NCBI RefSeq assembly: GCF_003987065.1
Contig: NZ_PIPY01000011.1
Span: forward strand, 51,249 to 115,248
Origin: Pseudidiomarina insulisalsae
GTDB lineage: Bacteria > Pseudomonadota > Gammaproteobacteria > Enterobacterales > Alteromonadaceae
Direction of reading: 5' to 3'
DNA: 64,000 nucleotides
Below, piece after piece: positions 57,618 through 64,000 of the stretch. Numbering within the stretch: position 1 is the stretch's first letter; each line of letters opens with the position of its first letter. A program made the position numbers and the translations under genes. Below the pieces are notes generated by a model. It did not search any database. It saw nothing but the letters and a program-made list of their open reading frames with translations, and was not told the origin of the DNA.

Positions 57618-58874
57618 TTAATCACCTTTGCGTTGACTGTTTTTGCCCTTCGGCTGGCTCTTGGGCTGATTGCCACCGCGACCCTGCGGCTTGCGCGGTG
57701 GGCGCGGAGTTTTCTTCGGCGGTGGCGTTTTGCCGGTAAGCTCAACGTCGGTAAAACCTTCTAATTTACGGCGCTCAATGGGTTGGCCAATGAGTCGCTC
57801 GATGGCTTTTAAGGTTTTAAACTCTTCATCCATGACCAGTGAGATGGCATGACCCACCTGTCCGGCGCGACCGGTACGGCCAATGCGATGCACATAATCT
57901 TCTGCCACCTGCGGCAGATCGTAATTGATCACGTACGGTAATTTTTCGATATCCAATCCGCGCGCGGCAATATCGGTTGCGACCAACACCTGTACGTTGC
58001 CGGCTTTAAAGTCCGCCAACGCTTTGGTGCGCGCGCCCTGGCTTTTATTGCCGTGAATGGCTGCTGCCAGGAAGCCGTCGGCATCTAACTGTCGTACCAG
58101 ACGATTGGCGCCGTGTTTGGTACGCGAAAACACAATGACTTGCGGCAAGTTCAGATTGCGTAAGATCTGCATGAGCATACGCGGCTTTTCACTCTTTTGT
58201 GCCGCATACAAGGTCTGTTCAATACGCTCTGCGGTGGCATTCGGTGGCGCCACGGAAATCTCGACCGGCTTGTGCACCAGCGTTTTCGCAAGGTCACGGA
58301 TTTCCTTTGAAAATGTCGCCGAAAACATCAGCGTCTGGCGCTTGGTCGGTAATAGCCGGATAATTTTTCGAATGTCGTGAATAAAGCCCATGTCGAGCAT
58401 ACGGTCGGCTTCATCTAGCACCATAACTTCCAGTTTCGGGAAGCGAATGGCGTTTTGCTGATACAAATCGAGCAGACGACCTGGTGTTGCCACGAGAATA
58501 TCGACGCCTTTGCGTAGCTTCATCATCTGCGGATTAATTTTCACGCCGCCAAAAACGACCGCGTAATTAAGTGGCAAACCAGCGCCATAAGTGGCAACAC
58601 TCTCACCTACCTGCGCAGCAAGCTCGCGCGTCGGCGTTAGAATAAGCACGCGCGCAGTGTTTGGCTTGGCGCGCTCATTATCTTTGAGCATTTCTAAAAT
58701 CGGTAAGGTAAAGCCAGCGGTCTTACCCGTGCCCGTTTGTGCTGCCGCCATCACGTCATTCCCAGCAAGTACGGCAGGAATCGCTTGCGCCTGAATTGGC
58801 GTGGGTTCGGTATAACCCTGGCGAGTGAGGGCGTCTAGAATTTCAGGGCAAAGTCCGAGTTCAGAAAAAGTCAT
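57618..58874 (-). CDS. rhlE: DEAD-box RNA helicase (RhlE type)
   Basis: 418 residues. The Q motif [13 protein letters not shown], motif [10 protein letters not shown], motif II DEAD ([13 protein letters not shown]), motif III SAT, and motif [12 protein letters not shown] are all present. The C-terminal tail (about residues 375-418) is basic and rich in P, K, R, Q and G, suited to RNA contact. It fits the RhlE subgroup, which acts in ribosome assembly and RNA turnover, often in cold. The assignment within DEAD-box helicases is likely but not certain. Confidence 0.9.
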   Translation of the reverse strand: MTFSELGLCPEILDALTRQGYTEPTPIQAQAIPAVLAGNDVMAAAQTGTGKTAGFTLPILEMLKDNERAKPNTARVLILTPTRELAAQVGESVATYGAGLPLNYAVVFGGVKINPQMMKLRKGVDILVATPGRLLDLYQQNAIRFPKLEVMVLDEADRMLDMGFIHDIRKIIRLLPTKRQTLMFSATFSKEIRDLAKTLVHKPVEISVAPPNATAERIEQTLYAAQKSEKPRMLMQILRNLNLPQVIVFSRTKHGANRLVRQLDADGFLAAAIHGNKSQGARTKALADFKAGNVQVLVATDIAARGLDIEKLPYVINYDLPQVAEDYVHRIGRTGRAGQVGHAISLVMDEEFKTLKAIERLIGQPIERRKLEGFTDVELTGKTPPPKKTPRPPRKPQGRGGNQPKSQPKGKNSQRKGD

Positions 58875-59165
58875 GTATAAATGTGCAACCTAATAATGAT
58901 AAGAACGTGCATTCTACCTTAGTGAGGCGCGCGCTGCAGTTTATTTCACTCGTTGGTGTGCTATCGCGCCCGAGCTACGCTCTGCTCGGCGCCCTGCCCG
59001 CTTTCTATTCGTTCTCATGGCCGGATGCTGCCAGAAGCGCCGCCCTTATCTCTATAATATTATTGGTTTTTTGTGCTTTCCTTGTCTAATGTTAAGTAAG
59101 TGACAGGCAATCAGAGCTGTTATTCGTAGACGAATTTAATTATCGATCTTTATTTGGAGGTGGGT

Positions 59166-59558
59166 ATGAGCAACGAAGAGAATGTACCAACGCAATTTGG
59201 TATTTTTTATCCAACGGGTTATATCGTCGTGGCGTTTCCGGAAAAGGACGATGCCTGCAAGGTACAAGAAGATTTAATGACAGGCGGATACGAAGAATCT
59301 GAGTGCAAGCTTTACGAAGCCGATAAAATTGCCTCCATCGCGAAAAGCCATCTTGACGACGCTGGCCCCTTAGCGAAGTTAGGAGCAAGTGACCAATATG
59401 AGAAAAAGCACTTAGAAGCCGCAAAAGATGGTTGTACGTTCTTGGTCATTCACGCACCTAATAAGGATGATGCAGAACGTGTCATGCGTGTCGTTCGTCG
59501 GGTATCGTTTGAATTCGCTCACCGCTACCAACATCTGGCAATCCGAGATTTAAAGTGA
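59166..59558 (+). CDS. Conserved-looking soluble protein of unknown function
   Basis: 130 residues, no signal peptide or membrane helix. The chain is acidic in the first part and suggests two short alpha/beta units: YIVVAFPEKDDACKVQEDLMTGGY near residue 19 and FLVIHAPNKDDAERVMRVVRR near residue 95. These look like an internal beta-alpha repeat. The ATG at 59166 has GGAGG 5-6 bases upstream; a TTG four codons earlier overlaps that site. I do not recognise the family. Confidence 0.65.
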   Translation: MSNEENVPTQFGIFYPTGYIVVAFPEKDDACKVQEDLMTGGYEESECKLYEADKIASIAKSHLDDAGPLAKLGASDQYEKKHLEAAKDGCTFLVIHAPNKDDAERVMRVVRRVSFEFAHRYQHLAIRDLK

Positions 59559-59590
59559 GCACTTTGGGTAAACGTGCAGTGTTTGCTTAG

Positions 59591-60499
59591 TCAAAGCTCC
59601 CATTCGTGGCGTTTCGGAACAAAAAAGTCCAAAAATGCCCGGACTTTCGCCTGAACCGGTCGCGACGGATGGTAGTAAACATACACCTTAGCGCCCTGCC
59701 ACCACACGTCCTGAAGCACCGGCGCCAAACGCCCTTGCCTGAGTTTTTCCTGAATGGTGGTGGTGTTCACCGGTGCGTTAATGAGCCCAAGTCCCGCCTC
59801 GGCTAACTCTAATAGGCCCGCGACAGTTTTAATTTGGCAGGTGGGCGTCACATAGTTGGGCTCGCCGTTGTTGCGACCTGCGATAAGTACATTGCTGGGT
59901 TGGTTGTGCAGGTAGCCAATGACCTTGTGCCTGGCAAGCTCGTCGATGCTGGTGGGCGTACCGTTTTTCTTCAGGTAGTCAGGCGACGCGAAGATGCCAT
60001 AAGCAGAAGACCATAAGGCCTGACGTTTTAAGCCCGGGTAACGCTCGCCGAGATACGCACCGACGGCCCAAAATACATCGTAATCGTCGTCAATAATGTC
60101 AATCAGTGACTCCTTCACATCCAGCGAGATGCCAAGCTCCGGATACTCTGAGGTAAATTCCGCCAGCCAGGGAATGAGTGTTTCTTTTAGCATATCGTTT
60201 GACTGACAAACGACGCGTAGCTCGCCCGTTACAGATGTTTCCTGGCTATGCCCCCAGCGGACCAGCGCGGTGTAATGCTCAAGCGATGCTTCAGATTTCT
60301 TCTTGAACTCAAGACCGAACTCGGTCAGTTCAAGCTTGCGCCTAGTGCGAATAAAAAGCGCCTGGTTGAGCTCGCTCTCAAGCCGACGTATTTGCTTGCT
60401 AATCGCCATCACGGTTTTTGCTTCGGCTTCAGCAACTCTCGACATATTGCCGGTCTCGGCGACCTTGCAAAAAATGTCTAAATCTCGCGGGTGAAACAC
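59591..60499 (-). CDS. LysR-type transcriptional regulator
   Basis: 302 residues. The N-terminal winged helix-turn-helix reads LDIFCKVAETGNMSRVAEAEAKTVMAISKQIRRLESEL. The effector-binding domain follows from about residue 90 (VTGELRVVCQSND). The C-terminal part is of the CrgA/DsdC-like two-subdomain kind. It is divergent from the small membrane gene at 60606, which could be a target (inference). The inducer is unknown. Confidence 0.92.
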   Translation of the reverse strand: MFHPRDLDIFCKVAETGNMSRVAEAEAKTVMAISKQIRRLESELNQALFIRTRRKLELTEFGLEFKKKSEASLEHYTALVRWGHSQETSVTGELRVVCQSNDMLKETLIPWLAEFTSEYPELGISLDVKESLIDIIDDDYDVFWAVGAYLGERYPGLKRQALWSSAYGIFASPDYLKKNGTPTSIDELARHKVIGYLHNQPSNVLIAGRNNGEPNYVTPTCQIKTVAGLLELAEAGLGLINAPVNTTTIQEKLRQGRLAPVLQDVWWQGAKVYVYYHPSRPVQAKVRAFLDFFVPKRHEWEL

Positions 60500-60605
60500 G
60501 TTTAAACCTTTTGTTTAGTTTTGCTATATTATTAATCCATTTATTTATACACCGCAAGTCTTTACCATTCCCACCTTAACTAACGACGTACAACAAGGGG
60601 ATATC

Positions 60606-60800
60606 ATGCCATTGCATGCGCCTGAATGGATCATACTGCTCACCATTATAGCGATGTCGCTTTACAGTCTTTGGGAGTCCGACAAAGTCAAAAAAGCCAT
60701 CATTAGCGGGAAAAAGACCAAGATCCGAGCCTATCAGGAGGCCATGCTCTTTTTGTGGGTGCCAACGCTGCTGTTACTGGCCATTGACAGGTGGGCCTAA
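60606..60800 (+). CDS. Short two-helix membrane protein, possibly a truncated CPBP-type gene
   Basis: 64 residues: a helix near 7-23, the polar link YSLWESDKVKKAIISGKKTKIRAYQEAM, and a second helix near 48-62. This looks like the first part of CPBP (CAAX-protease-like) membrane proteins, which have the same pattern before their catalytic helices. An AAGGGG site precedes the ATG. The stop TAA lies inside an attC-like site, so the rest of the gene may have been cut off when a cassette array inserted there. It could also be a complete small protein. Confidence 0.55.
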   Translation: MPLHAPEWIILLTIIAMSLYSLWESDKVKKAIISGKKTKIRAYQEAMLFLWVPTLLLLAIDRWA

Positions 60801-60847
60801 CGCTTTGCTCACCGAGTAATTTGTCCGTGTGTAGCAACTTGTTATAC
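60795..60847 (-). repeat. Integron attC-like site (attC-1)
   Basis: Read on the minus strand: R'' GTATAAC, spacer AAGT, L'' TGCTACAC, centre, L' GTGAGCA, spacer AAGC, R' GTTAGGC. Both outer boxes fit RYYYAAC/GTTRRRY or nearly so. L'' has one extra base (A) compared with L', the asymmetry that sets attC polarity. The stop codon of the HNH gene lies in the R'' box. At 53 bases it is near the short end for attC sites. Confidence 0.7.
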
Positions 60848-61657
60848 ATCGCTTTTAACCAGACCAAAATTTAAATCGATCAAAATAGATGAAAGATCTA
60901 CACTCCTTTTTTCACAATATTCCTTTAACAAAAGCATGACGGGATGCGGCGAATCTTTAGTAACGGACTGAAGCCTTAGTTTGCGTTCGAAAAAATTTGA
61001 GTCCTCGTCGTCATATAACAATCCATAGCTTTCCAAAATAGCGATGTGGTTATAGGCCTCTTTGGGGTCCATACTTACAACGTACTGAAATTCGTTGACT
61101 GAGAAGTGACCATCGTGAGCATCGGCACGATTCACCACTAGCAAAAGTATTTTCCTAGTAACAGGTGAGATTTTGTGAAGCAACTGGAGTAATTGGTTCA
61201 TCTCATCGAGATAAATTGGGATTTCCTCAGCCTCAATCCAACCCTCATCTACAAAAACTTGGGCAGACTGCGGAGGAACAGGCTCGTAGGCAAGAGCAAC
61301 GTCATACACATCATTTGCAAGTGAATCCAATACTTTCTCGAACTTTGCCTCATGAGATCGCTTGATTTCTTTCATTTTCGACACAGGAAATCTAGCAACA
61401 TCGTCCGTTTCTTTGTGGTGACGATGGCACATTAGAAGCAAATTTTCGAATTGTCTTCGCTGCTCGTTACTTTGGCTGGCATTAAAGCGAGGCCCTCCTA
61501 CAGCCGCAGCTTCTATGTGACAAAGCTGCGCAACGTAGATACCGTTAAAATCTACAATCGGATGCAGACAGCCAGGAAAAGCACAGACGTTTCCAGATTT
61601 TAAAAATAACTCGCGAAGAACTTCCGGCTTTGGAGTTAAACGTTTAACCTCTTCCAC
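60842..61657 (-). CDS. HNH endonuclease with C-terminal winged-helix-like domain
   Basis: 271 residues. The first 90 hold an HNH/zinc-finger module: Cys pair in NVCAFPGC, CHIEAAAVGGPR as the first H-containing strand, and NLLLMCHRHHKETDD as the N...H motif. Such domains cut DNA. From about residue 145 a helix-rich segment (QLLQLLHKISPVTRKILLLVVNRA, then AYNHIAILESYGLLYDD) resembles a winged helix. The GTG start at 61657 has a GAGG site and lies 15 bases after an attC R' box, and the stop is in the next attC, the layout of a compact integron cassette. A defence role is inference from context. No signs of decay. Confidence 0.78.
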   Translation of the reverse strand: MEEVKRLTPKPEVLRELFLKSGNVCAFPGCLHPIVDFNGIYVAQLCHIEAAAVGGPRFNASQSNEQRRQFENLLLMCHRHHKETDDVARFPVSKMKEIKRSHEAKFEKVLDSLANDVYDVALAYEPVPPQSAQVFVDEGWIEAEEIPIYLDEMNQLLQLLHKISPVTRKILLLVVNRADAHDGHFSVNEFQYVVSMDPKEAYNHIAILESYGLLYDDEDSNFFERKLRLQSVTKDSPHPVMLLLKEYCEKRSVDLSSILIDLNFGLVKSDV

Positions 61658-61671
61658 AGTTACCTCGTGAT

Positions 61672-61743
61672 GTATAACGCCGTGCTCTGCGGCAAATTTG
61701 AAGTGCAGCGGAAAATTTGTCCAACAGCAGCACTTTGTTAGCT
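61672..61743 (-). repeat. Integron attC-like site (attC-2)
   Basis: Read on the minus strand: R'' AGCTAAC, spacer AAA, L'' GTGCTGCTG, an inner stem with GGACAAATTT and AAATTTGCC, L' CAGAGCAC, spacer GGC, R' GTTATAC. L'' carries one extra G relative to L', as expected for a functional attC. The site is 72 bases long, within the usual attC range. It lies exactly between the Shedu stop codon (inside R'') and the HNH gene start. Confidence 0.8.
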
Positions 61744-62895
61744 TTCGTGGTGCTGGACAATGAATTTTGCGCGCTCATAAAGTTCATCAAATGTAATAAT
61801 TTCAGGATTACTGGTATTTTTACGAAGAAGCTCGAATGACCTTAGTTTATCCCTGTTCACGCCTTGCTCCGATAAAAACTCACCCATTCTGCCTATTACC
61901 AAATAGGACTTAGGCTGGTAATTATAAATTTCTTCGCCAGTTGGGTTACCTTCACTATCGCTAGGATTGATTCTGCTAGATAGATTTTCCACTGCAGACG
62001 CAACGGTACCTTGGACTTGTGCTATCGCACCAGCCAATTCTTTTGAAGGTGCCCAGCAGCCGGACCGATAAGGCTTAGCCTCTAATAGAGCTGTTGTGTG
62101 GGTTTTAATTTCAACAAAGCATAAGTTGGAAATAATGCCCTTTGTCTTCATAAGAGCATCAACACGCTTACCGTGCGAATCTACGCTATGCCCTTGGACT
62201 ACTTGTTCTAGCTTTTTATCATCGAGACTGGACAAAAAAATGTAACCTAGTCCATAACCAAATACCCAAGGGTTCTTTTCAAAGTACTTTTGCCATAGAG
62301 CTTCATTAGAACATTTCTTTCTGTCCTTTAAATCGTCAAAGTAGCTTTGATCATGCAGAAGATTGTTATAAACACCTAACTGCTTTTTTCGAAATCCCAC
62401 CGCGACTAGGTCTTCTGTAGTTACCTCGGATTTTAGTGCTTCAGCAAACAATTCCTGATTTTCAACAAGAAATGTTTTTGCTTGATGAGTAGTCAAAGCT
62501 ACTTTTCGAAGCTCTTCATCAGAAATATTTACTTTGGCTCTATTTTTGAAATCTACAGCTTGTATATTTGCTAAAAACTCACAGAATCGACCTATTTCTT
62601 CACCCACAAATGAAAACCCAGATCCATAAGGCTGCCCTGTTTCTGACACAAACTTTTGGACAGTTAAGACGAAAGTTTGCCTAGTATCTTCTAAGAACTT
62701 CGCTGTTATATAGGTTTTAGCGTCTGGCTTCTTTCTTAAAACTACCTCGTCGCGTTCCTTTGCATATTCATAGCCATTTTCAGAGGGTAGAATTTTAGAC
62801 GCGATACGAACCCTACGCTCCTTATCGCCAAAAGCTCGGAGTGATGGGCTTATATAGGTTTTACCCGGTAGGGGGTTCTGATAATCGTCATCCAT
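61738..62895 (-). CDS. sduA: Shedu defence nuclease (DUF4263 family)
   Basis: 385 residues. The C-terminal half carries the DUF4263 nuclease core: FEKNPWVFGYGL, then KRVDALM (catalytic Asp) and LCFVEIKTH (Glu-X-Lys), followed by PSKELAGAIAQVQ, a PD-(D/E)XK arrangement near residues 210-300. The N-terminal half (about 1-190) is a separate domain of the kind that varies among Shedu proteins. Single-gene Shedu protects bacteria from phages and plasmids. The start has CGGAGTAG upstream, follows an R'-like GTTAGCT by 22 bases, and the stop lies inside attC-2. Base composition is more AT-rich than the housekeeping genes. Confidence 0.82.
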   Translation of the reverse strand: MDDDYQNPLPGKTYISPSLRAFGDKERRVRIASKILPSENGYEYAKERDEVVLRKKPDAKTYITAKFLEDTRQTFVLTVQKFVSETGQPYGSGFSFVGEEIGRFCEFLANIQAVDFKNRAKVNISDEELRKVALTTHQAKTFLVENQELFAEALKSEVTTEDLVAVGFRKKQLGVYNNLLHDQSYFDDLKDRKKCSNEALWQKYFEKNPWVFGYGLGYIFLSSLDDKKLEQVVQGHSVDSHGKRVDALMKTKGIISNLCFVEIKTHTTALLEAKPYRSGCWAPSKELAGAIAQVQGTVASAVENLSSRINPSDSEGNPTGEEIYNYQPKSYLVIGRMGEFLSEQGVNRDKLRSFELLRKNTSNPEIITFDELYERAKFIVQHHES

Positions 62896-62917
62896 AGTTT
62901 CGATTTCTACTCCGAGA

Positions 62918-63091
62918 AGCTAACATTTGTATATTGTGCGTGCGCATTTAGAAACTCGTCCAATTGATAGTTTTCGGTTCTTAATTTACTGATCAAGCGA
63001 GCATTCCTGACTTGAAAGGTCCCGAGTTAGCAAAGGCAATTTGAGAATGCTCAGTTACACTTTATCGAGCGCACAATATCCAACCTTTATT
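62918..63091. repeat. Long nested inverted repeat upstream of Shedu (degenerate attC candidate)
   Basis: A GTTAGCT box (minus strand, 62924-62918) starts the Shedu cassette. Next to it ATATTGTGCG (62931-62940) pairs with CGCACAATAT (63070-63079). Inside, GAGCATTC (62999-63006) pairs with GAATGCTC (63045-63052). On the far side the expected TAAC box reads TAAA. The nested fold and position suit an attC site. The length (about 170 bases) and decayed outer box make this uncertain. Confidence 0.45.
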
Positions 63092-63394
63092 TTTTGTTAT
63101 GTAATTGACAGTAAACGACTTAAATACACAACACAACAACAAAACGCGCAATATTGCCGACGTGAATGTGCCATGCACCGCTAGCGACACCCACACTTAC
63201 TAATAACGGGACAGCTAGTCACTAATTGGAGTAATTTGAAAGTCAGAAGGTCCGCTGTTCGCTCGTTCCAGACATTGGTCTTGTCTTGTTGGACTGGTTC
63301 GTGCCAACAGCGGATGTTAGCGGTCAGCTCAGCGGTGCCCTTGTATCAAAGCGAAAAAGAGCATCCGGTTGAGGGCCCGAACTCGAACTAAATG
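63092..63394. other. Gene-free stretch with an inverted repeat
   Basis: No coding frame was recognised. TCCGCTGTT (63251-63259) pairs with AACAGCGGA (63306-63314) around a 46-base loop that itself has weak pairing, and GTTAGCG follows at 63316-63322. This recalls half of an attC site or a large hairpin, but I cannot fit all boxes. Confidence 0.4.
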
Positions 63395-63823
63395 CTAAGA
63401 CTCATCATCATCGTGATACTCCTGATCAAAAAGGCCCTCTTGCAAAGGAGTCATTTTTGACGCAGGTATTTCCTGAGTTGCCACGTCGAGTATAGGATCC
63501 AACGCCTTACAAAGTGCTGCGTGCCTCCTTTTTCTATTGCCAAGGTCAGAGGATGCCCTAATAGATCTTCCGTAACTCACGACCTGCGATGAGAATTCTT
63601 CATCATCTGCATCAGAACTAATATATCTATTGACCTCCTTGGAAAAGCTGTCGAGAGCTTCTCTAAACTCACCTCTTTTTTCTTGAGTCAGCGGGAGTTG
63701 ATTTTGATGCAAGGCTAGGTAAAGGAACAGCGAGTAAAAGTCTGTCTTCTTTTTCCAACGTGTATTTTTTATATCTGGGAGCAATTGCTCAAGTTCATAA
63801 ATCACGGTTCTAAACGTTGAAAT
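63395..63823 (-). pseudogene. DUF262/GmrSD-like protein, C-terminal remnant cut by an IS element
   Basis: About 140 residues. The frame has a GTG at 63805 but stays open in the upstream direction to the IS end at 63824. The sequence RWKKKTDFYSLFLYLALHQ and the later SYGRSIRASSDLGNRKRRHAALCKAL resemble the C-terminal region of DUF262-type proteins, the nuclease/NTPase subunit of GmrSD-like defence systems. The N-terminal DUF262 domain with the catalytic motif is missing, so the product is very likely inactive. The family call is by pattern only. Confidence 0.55.
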
Positions 63824-64000
63824 TGTAGTTGCCCCCGCTAAAACGGACAGTTTAACTTGCCACTTTAAGAGCTCGATACTCTCGCGGTGACATCATTTTC
63901 AATCCGCTGTGCGGATGGTAATTGTTGTAATCTTCGAACCATTCAGCGAGCTTGGTTAATACCGTAGCTGCATCAGGGCGGTCATTCAGATATACATAAT
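63824..64000 (-). mobile_element. IS3-family insertion sequence, one end
   Basis: The terminal sequence starts TGTAGTTGCCCCCGCTAAAA and is followed after 28 bases by the stop of an IS3-type transposase gene. The rest of the element lies beyond the window. It sits inside the DUF262-like frame and ends its homology abruptly. The other inverted repeat and target duplication cannot be seen. Confidence 0.8.
63852..64000 (-). CDS. IS3-family transposase OrfB, C-terminal end
   Basis: 49 codons visible, running off the window. The sequence has LNDRPDAATVLTKLAEWFEDYN followed by HPHSGLKMMSPREYRAL, the standard DDE transposase ending of IS3-group elements (HPHS...SPREY). The catalytic DDE residues are upstream, outside the window. 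Confidence 0.85.
   Translation of the reverse strand, partial: YVYLNDRPDAATVLTKLAEWFEDYNNYHPHSGLKMMSPREYRALKVAS

Noticed and set aside
58883..59089. 68-codon plus-strand open frame starting 8 bases from the helicase start
   Set aside because: GTG start without a ribosome site in the leader of a divergent gene; the hydrophobic end is suggestive but nothing else supports it.

Overview
The window is a chromosomal segment of a marine-type gammaproteobacterium. The gene set fits the Alteromonadales, and I think Idiomarinaceae is the best guess: a leucine/acetoacetate catabolism block, ETF-QO, a complete Rnf operon followed by nth, an OmpK/Tsx-like porin, trpE-G-D-CF-B-A with a leader peptide, and E. 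coli-like neighbourhoods (aroC-prmB, ybbP-ybbA/tesA, gloA-rnt). The taxon is inferred from gene content and was not tested by any search.

Layout. 1-7.7 kb: the end of a leucine-degradation operon (methylcrotonyl-CoA carboxylase biotin subunit, HMG-CoA lyase, acetoacetyl-CoA synthetase), then a degenerate GGDEF-EAL protein and ETF-ubiquinone oxidoreductase. 7.8-10.9 kb: an H-NS-like protein, a SpoIIAA-like protein, two tandem paralogous secreted proteins and a toast-rack-like secreted protein. 11.1-21.6 kb: housekeeping genes (trmO, proS, gpt, a purine permease, ferredoxin, a NAD-kinase-like protein, epmC, aroC, prmB, sixA, rnfH, ratA, smpB). 21.6-28.5 kb: the tryptophan operon with promoter, candidate TrpR operator, a 20-residue leader peptide with three consecutive Trp codons, and an attenuator. 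28.4-34.7 kb: yfcH, yciB, a hydrolase, the ybbP-ybbA exporter and divergent tesA. 34.7-43.3 kb: a heptanucleotide tandem repeat, tRNA clusters (3 Glu + Ala, 2 Val, 2 Asn), gltX, uvrB, a MATE pump, an aminotransferase, and an AT-rich intergenic region carrying perfect DnaA boxes. 43.3-53.7 kb: a glycosyltransferase-like gene with a PAP2 phosphatase, rnfABCDGE-nth-gloA-rnt, and porin and membrane genes.

Accessory part. From about 53.7 kb the sequence looks more like acquired DNA. At 54.07-54.91 kb there is a zeta-toxin-family reading frame interrupted only by three in-frame TAG codons, followed by an overlapping small basic ORF. After a more ordinary stretch (nitroreductase, beta-lactamase-fold hydrolase, rhlE-type helicase, LysR regulator), 60.8-62.9 kb holds what I read as an integrase-less integron cassette array on the minus strand. 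An HNH-nuclease/winged-helix gene and a Shedu (DUF4263) nuclease gene each end inside the R'' box of an attC-like site and start a few bases after an R' box. Upstream lie a long inverted repeat, a DUF262/GmrSD-like gene cut at its 5' side, and the end of an IS3-family element that runs off the window.

The most interesting points are the defence-gene cassette array, the amber-interrupted zeta toxin, the DnaA-box cluster away from known origin genes, and the exactly repeated antiterminator element in the trp leader.
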